A stretch of 64,000 bases of DNA from Rhizophagus irregularis (Eukaryota; Glomeromycota; Glomeromycetes; Glomerales; Glomeraceae). This document shows, piece after piece, positions 19,649-31,559 of the stretch. The stretch is from positions 3,348,001 to 3,412,000 of the forward strand of contig NC_089441.1 of NCBI RefSeq assembly GCF_026210795.1, written 5' to 3'. Every line of letters begins with the position of its first letter. Within the stretch, counting starts at the first letter, position 1. Both the position numbers and the translations under genes were made by a program. Under the pieces are notes generated by a model. It was not told where the DNA came from and did not search any database. It worked only from the letters and a program-made list of their open reading frames with translations.

Positions 19649-19841
19649 CGAATTGTTGAAAAAAAAAGATGAATAGATTTAGATTTTTCTTATCAAAATC
19701 CACTTACAAACCAAATTTATTTATGGCATAATGACAAAATATTTGCATGTGATTTTTTTATTGTTTATGAAAAAAAAAATATATATATATATCTCGCGTT
19801 CATTAATAGCTTTTTCTTCATTCTTTAAAACGTATAAAACA
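19649..19841. promoter_or_regulatory. Bidirectional promoter region, ALKBH8-like / carrier
   Basis: A 193-bp gap separates two divergent start codons. It contains a TATATATATAT run at about 19781-19791, which may act as core promoter for the plus-strand carrier gene. Confidence 0.4.
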
Positions 19842-21333
19842 ATGGCTTCTCTCCCTACACCAATTACTCCCGTTACGTCCGTTACTCCTGCTACACCTAC
19901 TACTACAGCTGCTCCTGTCAAAACTGAAAAACGTAAGCTGGGAAAACCCTAGGTTATTTTTTTCTTTACATAAATAATCGAGGGTATTAAAAGAATAACT
20001 TATTTTGGTCGTCATTAGCTCTTCCGTTCTTATTTCATTTTACCGCTGGAGGTATAGCAGGAACAAGTGAAATTCTTGTTATGTGAGTATTAATACTTTT
20101 TTCTTAGACGCATAAATATAAAATTTACAATTGAAAATTTTATCTTTAATGATAGGTATCCGCTTGATGGTAAGAAAATTATAAATTCCTCAATTGATAT
20201 AACAAAACAATAATTGATTTATTTTCAATAAACTACTTTAGTTGTAAAGACAAGGTTTCAGTTACAAGTTTCTGGTGCAGGAGGAGAAGCATATACTTCA
20301 ATTATGGACTGTTTCAAAAAAATTATTAAAAATGAAGGGTAATTATTATTATCATTATTATTTAATGACTAAATCTAACTAAATATCTATTTTTGTTTGG
20401 CGGATCATTAGATTTAGTAGACTTTATAGAGGAATTCTTCCTCCAATCCTTGTTGAAGCACCAAAAAGAGCAATAAAATTTTCAGCTAATGAACAATATT
20501 CTACTCTATTTAAAAAAATTTATGGGAAAGACAAAATGAATCAATCATTATCTATTCAAGCAGGTATTTCTGCTGGTTGTACTGAAGCTGTTGTTATCGT
20601 ACCTTTTGAACTTGTTAAAATTCGTCTTCAAGACAAAGGAAATGTAAGTATAAGGTATGATAAATTATTCTATAAGATAAATTAAATTATTAATTTTTTA
20701 ATTTTTTGAAAAATTAGGCAGGAAAATATAACGGTACATTTGATGCGATAACAAAAATTATCAAACATGAAGGTCCTTTAGCTTTATATAATGGATTAGA
20801 AGCTACAGTATGGCGTCATGCTACGTGGAATGGTGGATATTTTGGTGTTATCTTTTCTATTAGAAGATCATTACCAAAAGCAGAAGTTGGTATTCTTTTT
20901 TCTAAAAAAATTATATATCTGATATATATTTATATTAATAAAGTTTTCCCCTTTAGAATAAACAACAACAACTTAGAAATAATTTTATTGCAGGAGCAAT
21001 TGGTGGCACAGTTGGTACAATACTAAATACGCCTTTTGATGTAGTTAAAACCAGAATTCAAAATGATTCTGGTACTGTTAAAAAATATAATTGGACTTTA
21101 CCTGCTGTTAAAATTGTCGCACAAGAGGAAGGGTAAATATAAACTAAAATATTTTTTAAAGAATTTGAATGATTATTAATAATGGTAATAAATCATAAAA
21201 AATTTTTTTTCACAGTTTTGGAGCTCTCTATAAAGGTTTCGTTCCTAAAGTACTTCGTCTTGGACCCGGAGGCGGTATTTTATTAGTAGTATTTGATCAA
21301 GTAACAACATGGATGAAAAAATATTTGTTGTAA
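19842..21333 (+). CDS. ODC1: Mitochondrial 2-oxodicarboxylate carrier (SLC25 family, 8 exons, 319 aa)
   Basis: This is a mitochondrial inner-membrane exchanger of C5-C7 oxodicarboxylates such as 2-oxoadipate and 2-oxoglutarate (yeast ODC1/ODC2, human SLC25A21). Exons: 19842-19932, 20019-20082, 20156-20169, 20242-20338, 20412-20643, 20718-20885, 20957-21132 and 21216-21333; 320 codons. Three carrier repeats are visible, each with a P-x-[DE]-x-[VLIAM]-[KR]-x-R signature: YPLDVVKTRFQ, VPFELVKIRLQ and TPFDVVKTRIQ. HFTAGGIAGTSEILVMYPLD and the EAPKRAIKFSANEQY segment are typical of the oxodicarboxylate subgroup. The N-terminus is a Thr/Pro-rich low-complexity leader. Exon 3 is a 14-nt microexon inside the first signature. 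The gene symbol refers to the yeast family; ODC1 and ODC2 cannot be told apart here. Confidence 0.88.
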
Positions 21334-21876
21334 AAAAAAATAATAATTTAAAACACAAATATTCCGTAAATAGAATAAATAGAAAATGATTTCATTTTAT
21401 TTAGCTTTTTATGCTTATTATAATACTATAAAAGAAGTTATAAATATGTAATATATATATAGCATGTATATTATAATCTGTACAAGATTATAACTTAATT
21501 TATATTTATAATAAAATAAATCAATAATGAGTGTTAATTTTAAGAATTGCCTGAACGAAGAAATGCCACAATAATGTATAAACTTTACACGAATAAATTT
21601 AAAATATTTCAGCTTCATAACATTAACCCTTCACCTAATAACAAAATGTTTAATTCTTTTGCCAATATATTAATTTCTACTCCTCGATATTATTTAACTA
21701 TAATAATAATAATAAACACATTAATGATATACTAACCTTAATTAAACTAATATGAAAAATAGACATCCAGTAATGAATGAATGAATATACACATACACTT
21801 TTGGTTTTTTTTTCTTTTTTTATAGAAAAAAAAATGAATTTTTCTATTTTAAACCTGTCGATTACCAACATTTCAT
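21334..21876. other. Convergent intergenic region, no gene seen
   Basis: This 543-bp AT-rich stretch lies between the 3' ends of the carrier (+) and the cold-shock gene (-). Short frames in it are compositional. It probably holds both polyadenylation regions. Confidence 0.35.
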
Positions 21877-23289
21877 TTAAGTTGTATTCGCGCTATTAAC
21901 GGAACCATTATATTGAGAAAATATGGGCTGCGCCGCGTACGCGAGATTTTGCGGTTGTGATACAGAATTATTACTCACATTAGGTGGTTGGCCGGTTGAT
22001 GGATTACCATATGCTTGAGCAACAAAATTGGTAAATTGTTGTGTACCAAATGGTTGTTGAGATGCGAAATGTGACATTTGTTGCTGAAAATAAGGAGTTT
22101 GCAAAGCATGATAAGCCTGGTTCATTCCCAACCGAGTTCCATATCCACCTTTTAAAAAAATAAATAAATAATGAATAAATAGATAAATAAGGTAAAATTA
22201 ATAAAGAATATATTCTTACCAGTATTATTATAAGTAGTACGATTTGTATCGACACTAAGGTAACTAAAATTTGTTCCAATATAATTGTTGCTGAAATTAT
22301 GTTGAATTTTAATCTTATATTTATAAAAGAAGTTTTTTTTTAACCAATTTTTAAGTGAAAAAGATGACTCACTTGTTAATTCTTTTATTACTACCAGGAG
22401 CATTCGGATCTCCTTTAACTGAAATTCCATTTGGTCCACTAACATTAGCAGCTTGAAGGCCTTTTGGGCCTTTGATCAAGTCAAATTCCACCTGTATAAT
22501 ATAATCAATATACATGTTAATATATACATAAATAAATCTTTATGTTAAGTGTGTGTGTAAAATACAATTATAATTGATAATAATTAATAATTAAACACAT
22601 ACATCCTCTCCCTAGAAATATGAAACGAAATATAAAAAAAAAGAGACGAGAAAATATAGTAAAATAGTATATTATATTAACGTTAGTAATAGAAAACGCG
22701 AAAATGCACTGAATAAACTAGAATTTGCACTTATGGTACCTCAGCAAGACTCTTAAAACCACCATTGTTATGAATTGCAGTATGATGCACAAAAACTTGA
22801 ATAAATTAAAATTCAATATATAAAAATAAAAGAACAAATAAACAAAGTAATTACAGATTATAAAGTATGTTCACATATATTAATAAATATAAAAAAGCAA
22901 TTATTTGATTAAGAATTTTAAAATATGATATGCAGATTGGTACAACGTAAAAAAACTTCAGACGTGTGCACAGGCCAACATTTTAATCGAGACACAAAAA
23001 TATGATGAGTCTGCGCCACATTTTAAGTAAAAAAATATCATTATTCCTTTTTTTGGAATAAAAAAAAAAAATTCTCAAATTCAAAGATTTTCTTGAACGC
23101 TAAAACATCAAAGCATGATAAAATGCGCAAAAAAAGTAACAATTATAAAAATGATTTGAATAAAAATATAATCCCACCTTCTACTTTTTCGCTAATACCG
23201 AGATTATGAGGAATGATAAATCCGTATCCTTTCTGGCAGTTGAAGAACTTGACTTTACCTTGCTTACGACCGTAAGGTATTGTGTTCAT
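21877..23289 (-). CDS. Cold-shock-domain RNA-binding protein with Q/N-rich tail (6 exons, 212 aa)
   Basis: Exons: 23178-23289, 22740-22795, 22603-22611 (9 nt), 22373-22491, 22220-22290 and 21877-22148; total 639 nt. The cold-shock domain starts GKVKFFNCQKGYGFIIP (RNP1-like KGYGFI) and continues VFVHHTAIHNNGGFKSLAE (RNP2-like VFVHH), GED from the microexon, then VEFDLIKGPKGLQAANV. This is the complete five-stranded OB fold that binds single-stranded RNA or DNA. The remaining half is low complexity, rich in Q, N, S, Y and G (AYGNPSTGQPPNVSNNSVSQ), as in proteins that enter RNA granules. Its role is probably RNA chaperoning or translational control; cellular function is inferred from the domain. 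The first intron is long (about 380 nt). Confidence 0.88.
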
Positions 23290-25340
23290 AATAAAAATCA
23301 CGCGTTTAATTTAAAGTTTTATTAGCTACGAGACAAAGTAAAATATTATATATTACCGAAAGTCGAGAACGCAAGTTACAAGGGACAAAATTTATATTAA
23401 TAATAAGTTCTAAAAAGACCGAGTAACTCATAAAAGGTCATAAAAAACATTTTCAAAAGTGGTTGATAACTTACCAATTTTGAGATCTCGAAAAGGTAGG
23501 TATTATATATAAAATACAGAGTTTAAAGAAATACGAGAACAAATTGTAAAAAATGTAAAAGAATTATAAATTAAACAAAAGGAAAATGAAAGTTGATATA
23601 TTCTTGCGGCTTAGAAAATGTCCTATGACTTTTCAAATAAAATAAGAAAAAAAAATCTTTTTTTTTTTCACTAATAAAATTGGTGAATGATCGTTTAATA
23701 TATATATATACTTTTGATAATCGGTTTAATCGGGTACTATTAGTAATTTAAAGGATATATGTTGCGTCATAAAGTAGAAAAAATGAATCATAAAAATTGA
23801 TTCGTAGGTGGCAAATGGCAATGAAAATCAGAAATAAATACGATAAAATCATTAAATTTAAAAGCCTATTTTCTCAGAAAATTTCATTACATTATCTGTC
23901 AATAAGATGTCAACCTTCGTTTTGTTGTAAATAACAAATTGTTTTAATCACTATAAAAGATTAATTTTGATGATTAATAACAAAAATCAAAAATCACACA
24001 ATGGTAATTTTTTTAAAAACAGTGTCGTTTTATTCATTCACAATTATCCAAAAAAAAAATGCATCTTATTATGCAACTTATAACAATATCCGGAAATTTT
24101 AAACAAAAGGTAATAAGGAAAAATATGAAAGACGAGGCCAATAATACGGAAATGATTGTCATAAATAATTTTATTAGTATTTTTTTTCCATACAATTGAA
24201 AGTTTTGAAAAATCAATTTTATGTTCATTTTTGTTCATTTTGGAAATTTTTAAAGCGAAAACTTAAAGTTAAATTCTTGAGTACATTAAGTACATTACGA
24301 AAGTTATAAAAAAAAACTCGATAACAAATTTGTCATAAAACTTTTCGTTATTTACCCATTTATCGCAGTAAAGTTTTCAAGCATTTGTTAATAATTAAAA
24401 TGAATCAAATTTACTGCCTAGTCATCTAGTCAAGTTCTAATATAATAGAAATAATTCGTAGCATACGCATGATCAAACACAAAAACTGTGGCGAATAAAC
24501 CGAAATTTCATTCGGCGACTACTATCGGTCCAATTAATAAATTAATTCACACCCCCCTACGTTTATGTTACATCTATATATAAGGGGTTCGTTTATTTAT
24601 TTTTATTTTTATTTTTATTTTATTTTATTTTTTTTCTTTTCCGCCACACTTATTATTATTAAAAACATTTGATTTATCTCTTTCGCTCCATTAATTGTCA
24701 AATAATACCGATTTAGTATTGAGTGCGTGCAAGGTGGTAAATGTGAAAAGGAACTTAGATATAGAATTTTTTTTAAATTTTGATTTCTTCACTGCAAAAG
24801 GAGGTTTAAAACGCATATGGAACAAGGCTTAGAGAAGTAAATAATTCGGTGAATAAAAAAATGTTGCGATATCGTAACTATACCATATGTAGATAGCACG
24901 AATTTTAAAAACGGAAACTAAAAATAATTCATGCACATAATTTATAAAGAACAATAGGCAAACCAATTTTTCTTAGTAATTTGCTCAAATTATTTTTTTC
25001 CAAACAGATAGGAAATTCCCTTTTTTTTTTCAATGAAAAGTTCTTCTTGTTTATCTGAATTTAATTATTTCGGAGTTATTTTGTATGCCACTTTTCTACT
25101 TTGAACGAATAGAACTTTGCCAACTAACTGAATATAGTATAAAATATCCAAATCGGATAGTCTAATGTTACAGGTTTTGTATTGAAAATTATAGATCGTA
25201 CAGCTGGAACATAAGATATGCAAGATACGGTGATACGAACTAATAACTGTTGTCCTTCCTTAATCAGTATTTAAAACCGAAATTTTTTAGAAAAGGGTCT
25301 TTTCTATTATTATCATTTTTTAAAATTCGAATATCAAAAG
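23290..25340. other. 2-kb intergenic region between two divergent genes
   Basis: No coding frame or repeat with clear ends was found. It must contain the promoters of the cold-shock gene (-) and the bestrophin-like gene (+). An ACACCCCCCTACG tract with a following TATATATAAGGGG (about 24550-24590) is the only GC-richer island and a candidate core promoter element. Frames at 24034-24238 on the minus strand look random. Confidence 0.35.
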
Positions 25341-26666
25341 ATGTCAAATAGAGTAGATAACCCAAAAGTGTATAATCCTTATTCATATCATCGACCACAT
25401 TTTATAAGATGGAGAGGTTCAGTTATTCCTAAAGTTCTTCCATCAACTATTGTGGTCACTTTACTCGCAGTCATTGTTTGTATTGTAAATTTAGAAACTA
25501 AAGTAAAAATAGGTATTCCATCAACCTTTATTCCTGTGCTTGGTTTTGTCGTTGGTTTATTATTAACTTATAGAACAAACACTGCTTATGATAGGTAAGA
25601 AATTATAAAAAAAACAAAATTTTTAATATTAAGATTTCTTCAATTAACATATTATCTTTTATTTTAGATATTGGGAAGGAAGACGTCTTTGGGCGGTAAT
25701 GGTTGTAGCTATACGTAATTTAACTAGAAATATTTGGATAAATATAAAAGAAGATGACGGAAAAAGCGATTTGTTAGAAAAGAAGACAGCCATTAATTTA
25801 TTAATAGGATTTGCGGTAGCGACAAAACACTATCTTCGTGAAGAAGATGGACTTCTTCATGATGATCTTAAACCTTTAATTTCAAATATTAAATCGAATT
25901 TACCAGGGTTTAAACCTTTCAATGAAATGGATCCATCATCCGAAGTTAATCATAATCTTCCATTAGAGATTACTCTCTATTTATGTTCTTATATTGATAA
26001 CAAAAGACAAAACAACAAAGTTGACGTTCCAACAACAAATTCTATGTATGGAGCTTTAAATACGTTGATTGATTGTTTAACTCAATTTGAAAGAATTTTA
26101 AGAAGTCCAATTCCTTTAGCTTATTCTATTCATTTAACTCAAACTGTTTGGATTTATTGTCTAAGTTTACCTTTTCAATTAGTTGATAGTCTTAAATATA
26201 TAACTATTCCTATTGTTTTCCTTGCTTCATTTATCTTAATCGGTATTCTGCACATTGGAGGTGAAATTGAAAATCCTTTCGGTTATGACGAAAATGATTT
26301 GGATTTAGATGATTTCTGCGGGTAAAAATTTTTCTTTTGAATTTAGTTTACCTTACAAAAAATTATAACTTATTTCCTTTTCCTTTTCTTAGCACTATTA
26401 AACGTGAACTTGACATAATTACTTCCCGCAAAAGACCGACCGTTAGCGATTGGGTATACAACCCTGAAAATCATCCGTTTGGTCGAGAAGAAATCACTGC
26501 TTCCGAAGCTCGTAAACTATCTATAGATGAAGTTCGTAATTTGCTTTATAAAGAAAATGAAAGAAATTCTATCGAAACTAATATTATTCGAGAAGCTATT
26601 CAAGAAGAGAAGGATGAAAAGGATGAAAAGGATGGAAATTCCAATGTCACAATTAAAGTGGACTAA
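25341..26666 (+). CDS. Bestrophin/UPF0187-type anion channel (3 exons, 393 aa)
   Basis: Bestrophin-family proteins form pentameric chloride/bicarbonate channels in membranes. Exons: 25341-25594, 25668-26321 and 26393-26666; 394 codons. Residues 28-80 carry two hydrophobic segments (VLPSTIVVTLLAVIVCIVN; FIPVLGFVVGLLLTYR), followed by the family hallmark TYRTNTAYDRYWEGRRLWA that spans the first intron. Two more hydrophobic segments occur at about 265-310 (LTQTVWIYCLSLPFQLVD; IPIVFLASFILIGILHIGGE), then ENPFGYDENDLDLDDFC, the typical cytosolic motif after the pore helices. The C-tail is acidic with a short DEKDEKDEKD repeat. The fungal members are often annotated UPF0187; the ion carried here is inferred. 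Confidence 0.85.
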
Positions 26667-27836
26667 AAAGCAGCTAGTATTTATAAAAAAAAATTGTAAA
26701 AATTAATTTAATAAAAACATTTACACTAATTAAATATATCTACGCTCCTGTCAGAATCGGGGAAAATATATTAATAATAAAGAACAATACATAGCTTTAT
26801 TATATATCACTGGGTACATCTGCAGGTCAGGTGAGGTGACCTTATAGGAAAATTTATGTATAGATTTTCGTCAATAAAAAAATTATCAACAAGTGTAAAA
26901 TATGGTAAACCTGTCACAGAAAAAAGTTTTTCGTCCTATATTCGAGTATGGAACTTTTCTTGTATCGGATAATGATCAACGCACCATACAGTGCGCATGC
27001 AGCTCGCATACATTTATGATTTATCTCCCTTTCATTGTATGTAAAAAAAATTGATTCCTTCGACTGAATATTACATTAATCGGTAGGGAGGTGCTTAATT
27101 TTTCTGGAGTATTATTGTATTACTTATATATACAGAGAGTGGTCAAAATTATCCGATCACTTTTCAAAGTAAAAAAAATTTTATATATATAATAAAACTT
27201 AAATATAATTTTATTTATTAATTTAAATAAAAATTAATAATAAATTCGCAATTCTGAAGTATGTTATTGATTAGTTCTACCCATAACATATAAAATCTTA
27301 TGTTACACTATATATATTAAAACCTTTCTTTACCATCACCCCCTAAATATTACATAATAATTTATTATTTCTGTAACCTGTTACGTTGCAACAGGATTAA
27401 TTATGCACTCTCAGAAAAAATATATTAAAAGAAAAAATTAGTAAAAAAAAATAAATAAATAAACATATATAGGAGGTGAAACCAAAAATTTTTTATATTA
27501 GCCCTACGCATAGGTTTTTATGGTAATTTGGTTAGTATACATTGCGCAAAAAATTGAAAATCACCCTCAAAGATTTCAGGGTGGAATCATACACATGATT
27601 GTCTAACTGAAAAATGTTTTATTAAAGAGAGTATTCTGTTTCTCTTCTGAAGAAACAAAGTTTCAAGGATATAAATTACCATGAAATTATGTAATACTAA
27701 ATGTATTGCATTAACTGGATAATACATGTAATTTCCGTCACGAAATCATGACGATTGGCTAAAATACATCTGCTAAAAATCACGTGCACGTTCCAGATCT
27801 CACCGGTCACGTGGAGTGAAATTTTAATTAACTACT
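26667..27836. other. Gene-free AT-rich region at the border of the transposon compartment
   Basis: No gene seen. At about 27135-27165 the text CAGAGAGTGGTCAAAA resembles a Tc1-type transposon end, but no partner end was found. Around 27780-27815 there are two CACGTG-containing motifs. Composition beyond 26.7 kb changes to repeat-rich. Confidence 0.35.
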
Positions 27837-28468
27837 CCACCAAAAAATTTTCGGTAACGTGACTTGATGAGTTTTATTGGTCAGATTTATTTTGTACAAC
27901 ATTATCTTAGAAAAATTTTCTCGGCTTTTTTCAAGAAAAAAAATAAAATAAGGAAACATTTATCTTAAAAATACTTGTAGATTTTATAAAAAAAAAATTT
28001 TAAAGAAACGTTTAATTTAAACATTTCTTATCAGTTATAGTTCTTTTTAAAATAAGTAAATAAATTATTTATTATTTTAGAAATTTAACAACAAATCTTC
28101 GTGTTTTATTTATATAATTTAATAATAGTAATAAAAAGATAATTTTTATAATGTATTAAATGGAAAAATCTTATTCTTATTCAAAACTTGATAGTTTACA
28201 GTACCTTTATACGCCCAAGGTTGTAAATAAATTTTGTATTTAATATAAAAAAACGTGTTTTTATTTTCACAACAAAATAAAATACAATAAGATTAAGAAC
28301 ATAGAATAAAGTAAACTATAATAAAAAAGAATAATATATATTTCAAGAGAAAAAACATGCAAATACAAAACAGTTGGAGTGAGAAGTAAGAACTATGAAA
28401 AATATCAAATATATCTACTATTTTTAGATTAGTAGTACAAAGTCACGTTACCAAAAATTTTTTGGTGG
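27837..28468. mobile_element. Non-autonomous terminal-inverted-repeat element, 632 bp
   Basis: The two ends (27837-27865 and 28440-28468) are inverted repeats of 29 bp with one mismatch, starting CCACCAAAAAATTTT and ending GGTAACGTGACTT. The interior is AT-rich and has no reading frame of note. No convincing target duplication could be read, so the superfamily is open. Confidence 0.6.
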
Positions 28469-28629
28469 TGTTCTTGAGATAGTTATTTTAATTGGTTACA
28501 ATCAAAGAAAATTTAAAAAAAAATTACATATCAATGCAAACTCAATTTTAAGGCTTATTATTTTTTAATGTATAAAGTATTTACGGTAATGTATTAAGTT
28601 TTTTTACTTAACATTATAATGTATTATAA

Positions 28630-29400
28630 ATAGTGACAAGAAAATTGTACCCAACCCTTATCAGAATAATCAACCTGTAATCGAAGTTTTCTAGGATGTT
28701 TAGGTAATATTACTTCTTTAATCTTTAATTTTTCTGGTGTTTTCATACATTTTGGAATTGTATAACTATTTTAAGATCGCCTCCATTTAAGAATGATTCA
28801 GTTACTGAAACAGACTTAACAGACTACTTTTGAACTGCTTCGCAATTTTCTTGGCAAATTGCCTTGTAAAGAATAAATATATTACAATTATAAGCATTGT
28901 GTGTGGGATAATAACTAAAAATAATTAATAAGTACCTTGAAGTTTAAAACCGCTATTAGAAGCATTAAAACATCTGGAAAATTTTTTTCATCATCAGACA
29001 CCTGCATTGACTCACTACGTTAAATACAGCACACATAACTAAATGGATTATCAAAACATCATCAGCCCTAGATATTTCAGAGTTGGTGAGTAGGATAATC
29101 ACTGTAAACTATTCCTGAATAAGAAAGAGATTACGTATCTGAATGAATTACCCCTACGGTTTGCAGCTTTATGCTATTATCTACTTTATTCATAATTTTA
29201 ATAGCATATCTTTTAAAACTTTGAGAGTTTTTATACTTGACTCTTTCAAGAATTTAAATTCGTGATTATCAATCCATATTTTCCTGCTTCCCCAATTCCA
29301 TATTCATCATTTTCTTGTGCATTTTTCCTGTCAGTACTTACAATGTTTACATACTCTCTCCAGCTTTACATAAATAAATAAAAAGCTACCCTTTTAGTTA
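28630..29400 (-). pseudogene. Decayed protein gene of unknown function
   Basis: On the minus strand, coding-like islands appear in shifting frames: KNAQENDEYGIGEAGKYGL near 29300, a KIMNKVDNSIKLQTVGVIHS segment near 29180, VSDDEKNFPDVLMLLIAVL near 28960 followed by a good GTACTT donor, SVTESFLNGGDLKIVIQF near 28780 and KEVILPKHPRKLRLQVDYSD near 28700. They are separated by stops and frameshifts. Order and composition suggest one former multi-exon gene. I do not recognise the family. Confidence 0.4.
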
Positions 29401-29450
29401 GAAATACAATGGACCTTATGGCATCAAAAAAGAATATATTTAGAGGCGTG

Positions 29451-29720
29451 CAATGGTGTTGTCGTTATAGGGACGGGACAGTCCAATGCGTACGGGACGG
29501 GGATGGGACAGTCCAGGACACGTCCAAAGATTTTAGCAATGTCCGGGACATTTGGACATTAAAATCACGTGATCTTAATTATAAATTATAGCCCATTAGG
29601 TGCTGTCTTGATAAGACAAATTGTAAACTTGGACAATTTTTGGACGACGCGAACGAAGACGGACAGGACAATATCCGGGATTATTAAAATTTTGTGGGAT
29701 ACGTCCCATGTACAACACTG
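29451..29720. mobile_element. hAT-type MITE, 270 bp, with exact 8-bp target duplication
   Basis: The ends CAATGGTGTTGT and ACAACACTG form imperfect terminal inverted repeats with inner GGGAC motifs. GAGGCGTG stands on both sides (29443-29450 and 29721-29728), an exact 8-bp duplication as made by hAT transposases. The interior is unusually GC-rich (GGGACGGGACAGTCC, GGACGGGGATGGGACAGTCC). The ends resemble those of the hAT element at 60.8 kb (TAGTGTTGTTATCGG), so mobilisation by that family is plausible. Confidence 0.75.
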
Positions 29721-29854
29721 GAGGCGTGCCAGAAATCACGTGATTATGCTCAATTAAAGACCTGACCCCCACCCACCATGTAATTGAATTCTGATTGGCT
29801 AAAAAAATATATATAATACTATATAATATATTATATTAATATATATATATTATA

Positions 29855-30549
29855 ATACAATTAGTTTGCTATCTAATAATCCAATTTGCATAAATTTTTT
29901 TTGTTTTGTAGTCCCATTTATGTTTTATAAAATAAATAATAATTCATTGAAATTGGACTGCTAGATGGTGAAATAATTGCAAAAAAGCTTATTAATAAAT
30001 AAATTACTATATATTATATATACAGTCAGCCCCCTTTATAGTTACATCCCTTCCGAAAAAAAAGGATGTGATTATAAAAAAAGTCATATGTTGTGACTAT
30101 AGAAGAGGTTTTTCTAATATATTTATTAGTACATTAGGCCAAAATATGGTGTGCTTATAAAGGGGAATTTTATATGTTGTGATTATACAGGGTAACTATA
30201 TAGGGGGTTGACTGTATATTATAATACAATTATTTCACTATCCAATAATCCAATTTGCATAAACTTTTTTTTGTTTTGTAAACCTCTTTATGCTTTACAA
30301 AACAAAAAAAAAATCATTAAAATTGAACTGCTAGATAGTAAGTTAATTGCAAAAAAGCTTCTTAATAAATAAATTACTATATATTACATATATATTATAA
30401 TACAATTATTTTACTATTCAATAATTCAATTTGCATAAACTTTTTTTTTTGTAGCCCTCTTTATACTTTATAAAACAAAAAATAATTCATTGAAATTGGA
30501 CTTTTAGATAGTGAGATAATTTCAAAAAAGCTTCTTAATAAACAAATTA
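29855..30549 (+). repeat. Three direct copies of a 155-190 bp unit, the first two split by a MITE
   Basis: Each copy reads CCAATTTGCATAAA, then a T-run, TGTTTTGTAG, TTTATAAAA, ATTGAAATTGGACTGCTAGAT, GCAAAAAAGCTT and ends AATAAATTACTATATATTA. Approximate limits are 29855-30020, 30217-30395 and 30397-30549. The unit belongs to the palindromic module family described separately. Confidence 0.65.
30023..30214. mobile_element. Pogo/Tc1-like MITE, 192 bp, TA target duplication
   Basis: It begins CAGTCAGCCCCCTTTATAG and ends, read inward from the other side, CAGTCAACCCCCTATATAG, flanked by TA on both sides. There is no coding capacity. CAGT termini plus TA duplication are typical of pogo/Tc1-mariner elements. 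It interrupts the direct-repeat array between its first and second copies. Confidence 0.75.
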
Positions 30550-30662
30550 CAATCCCCTCTTGATATAACGAACCCTGCATCCCAGCCGATCAGGACTTCA
30601 TTATAAGCAACTTCTTTAACACTATAACGAATTATTCAGTATAGGTATATTGGTCATATAGA

Positions 30663-30906
30663 TAAGGTTGCTTGTCTAAACCTCTTCAAAATCCTACGAT
30701 TAGTTTCATTAAAATTTTACTATAGATTTATTATAGTTTCAGCAGAGTTTTGGCAGTTTTGGCATTTATAATAAGTTTCTGCAGTTTCACCTTTCTCCAA
30801 AGTTTCGCCAGTTTTTTAATATAACTTTAATATAGTTTTGGCAGAATTTCACTTTTCGGCAAAACGCCATCTTGCCTAAACCCCTAGGTTTCGGCAAGCA
30901 ACCTTA
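30663..30906. mobile_element. TAAGGTTGC MITE copy 1, 244 bp, exact 8-bp target duplication
   Basis: Its termini are TAAGGTTGCTTG and CAAGCAACCTTA. CATATAGA is duplicated exactly on both sides. The interior holds repeated TTTGGCAG/TTTCGCCAG motifs. A second copy of identical length lies at 51508-51751. The 8-bp duplication points to hAT mobilisation. Confidence 0.85.
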
Positions 30907-30983
30907 CATATAGATCATGTGACTTGCTAATCTAATTACTGATAATTCAATTACTAACATTTTTTTTATTTTTTTTATTGTAG

Positions 30984-31511
30984 TGAACTTCCCAGACTTC
31001 AAAATGGTCGCCTGAAACGAGAAGTAAGTGGGAATAATTCATTTTTTTTATTAATTTCATTTAAGAACATTTACTAATGTTCTTTTTTTATTTTTTTTAT
31101 TGTAGTGAACTTCTCGGACTTCGAAATAGACGTCTGGAATGAGAAGTAAGTGGGAATAGCTCATTTTTTTTATTAATTTCATTTAAGAACATTTACTAAT
31201 GTTCTTTTTTTATTTTTTTTTATTGTAGTGAACTTCCCAGATTTCGAAGTAGATGTCTGGAACAAGAAGTAAGTGGGGAAAACTCATTTTGTTTATTAAT
31301 TTCATTTAAGAACATTTACTAATGTTCTTTTTTATTTTTTTATTGTAGTGAACTTTCCGGATTTCGAAATAGACGCCTAAAATGAGAAGTAAGTGGGGAC
31401 AATTCATTTTTTTTTATTAATTTCGTTTAAGAACATTTACCAATGTTCTTTTTTTATTTTTTTTATTGTAGTAAACTTCCTGGACTTTGAAATGAATGCT
31501 TGAAACGAGGA
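30984..31511 (+). repeat. Array 2: five 40-nt exon-like cassettes with splice borders, period about 122 nt
   Basis: Exon-like blocks lie at 30984-31023, 31106-31145, 31229-31268, 31349-31388 and 31472-31511, each 40 nt, beginning TGAACTT (TAAACTT in the last) and ending GAGAA (AAGAA, GAGGA in two). Each is preceded by a T-rich tract ending ATTGTAG and followed, in the first four, by GTAAGTGGG. Spacers are 82, 83, 80 and 83 nt, the size of real introns here. The fifth copy has lost its donor. The block length (40 nt) is not a multiple of three and the blocks contain stops, so a joined product is unlikely to be a protein. Confidence 0.8.
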
Positions 31512-31559
31512 ACTCATTTTTTTTATTAATTTCGTATAACATTATTTACTAATGTTCTT

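Noticed and set aside
24034-24238. Two overlapping minus-strand frames in the cold-shock/bestrophin spacer
   Set aside because: AT-rich random frames with no conserved motif or splice context.
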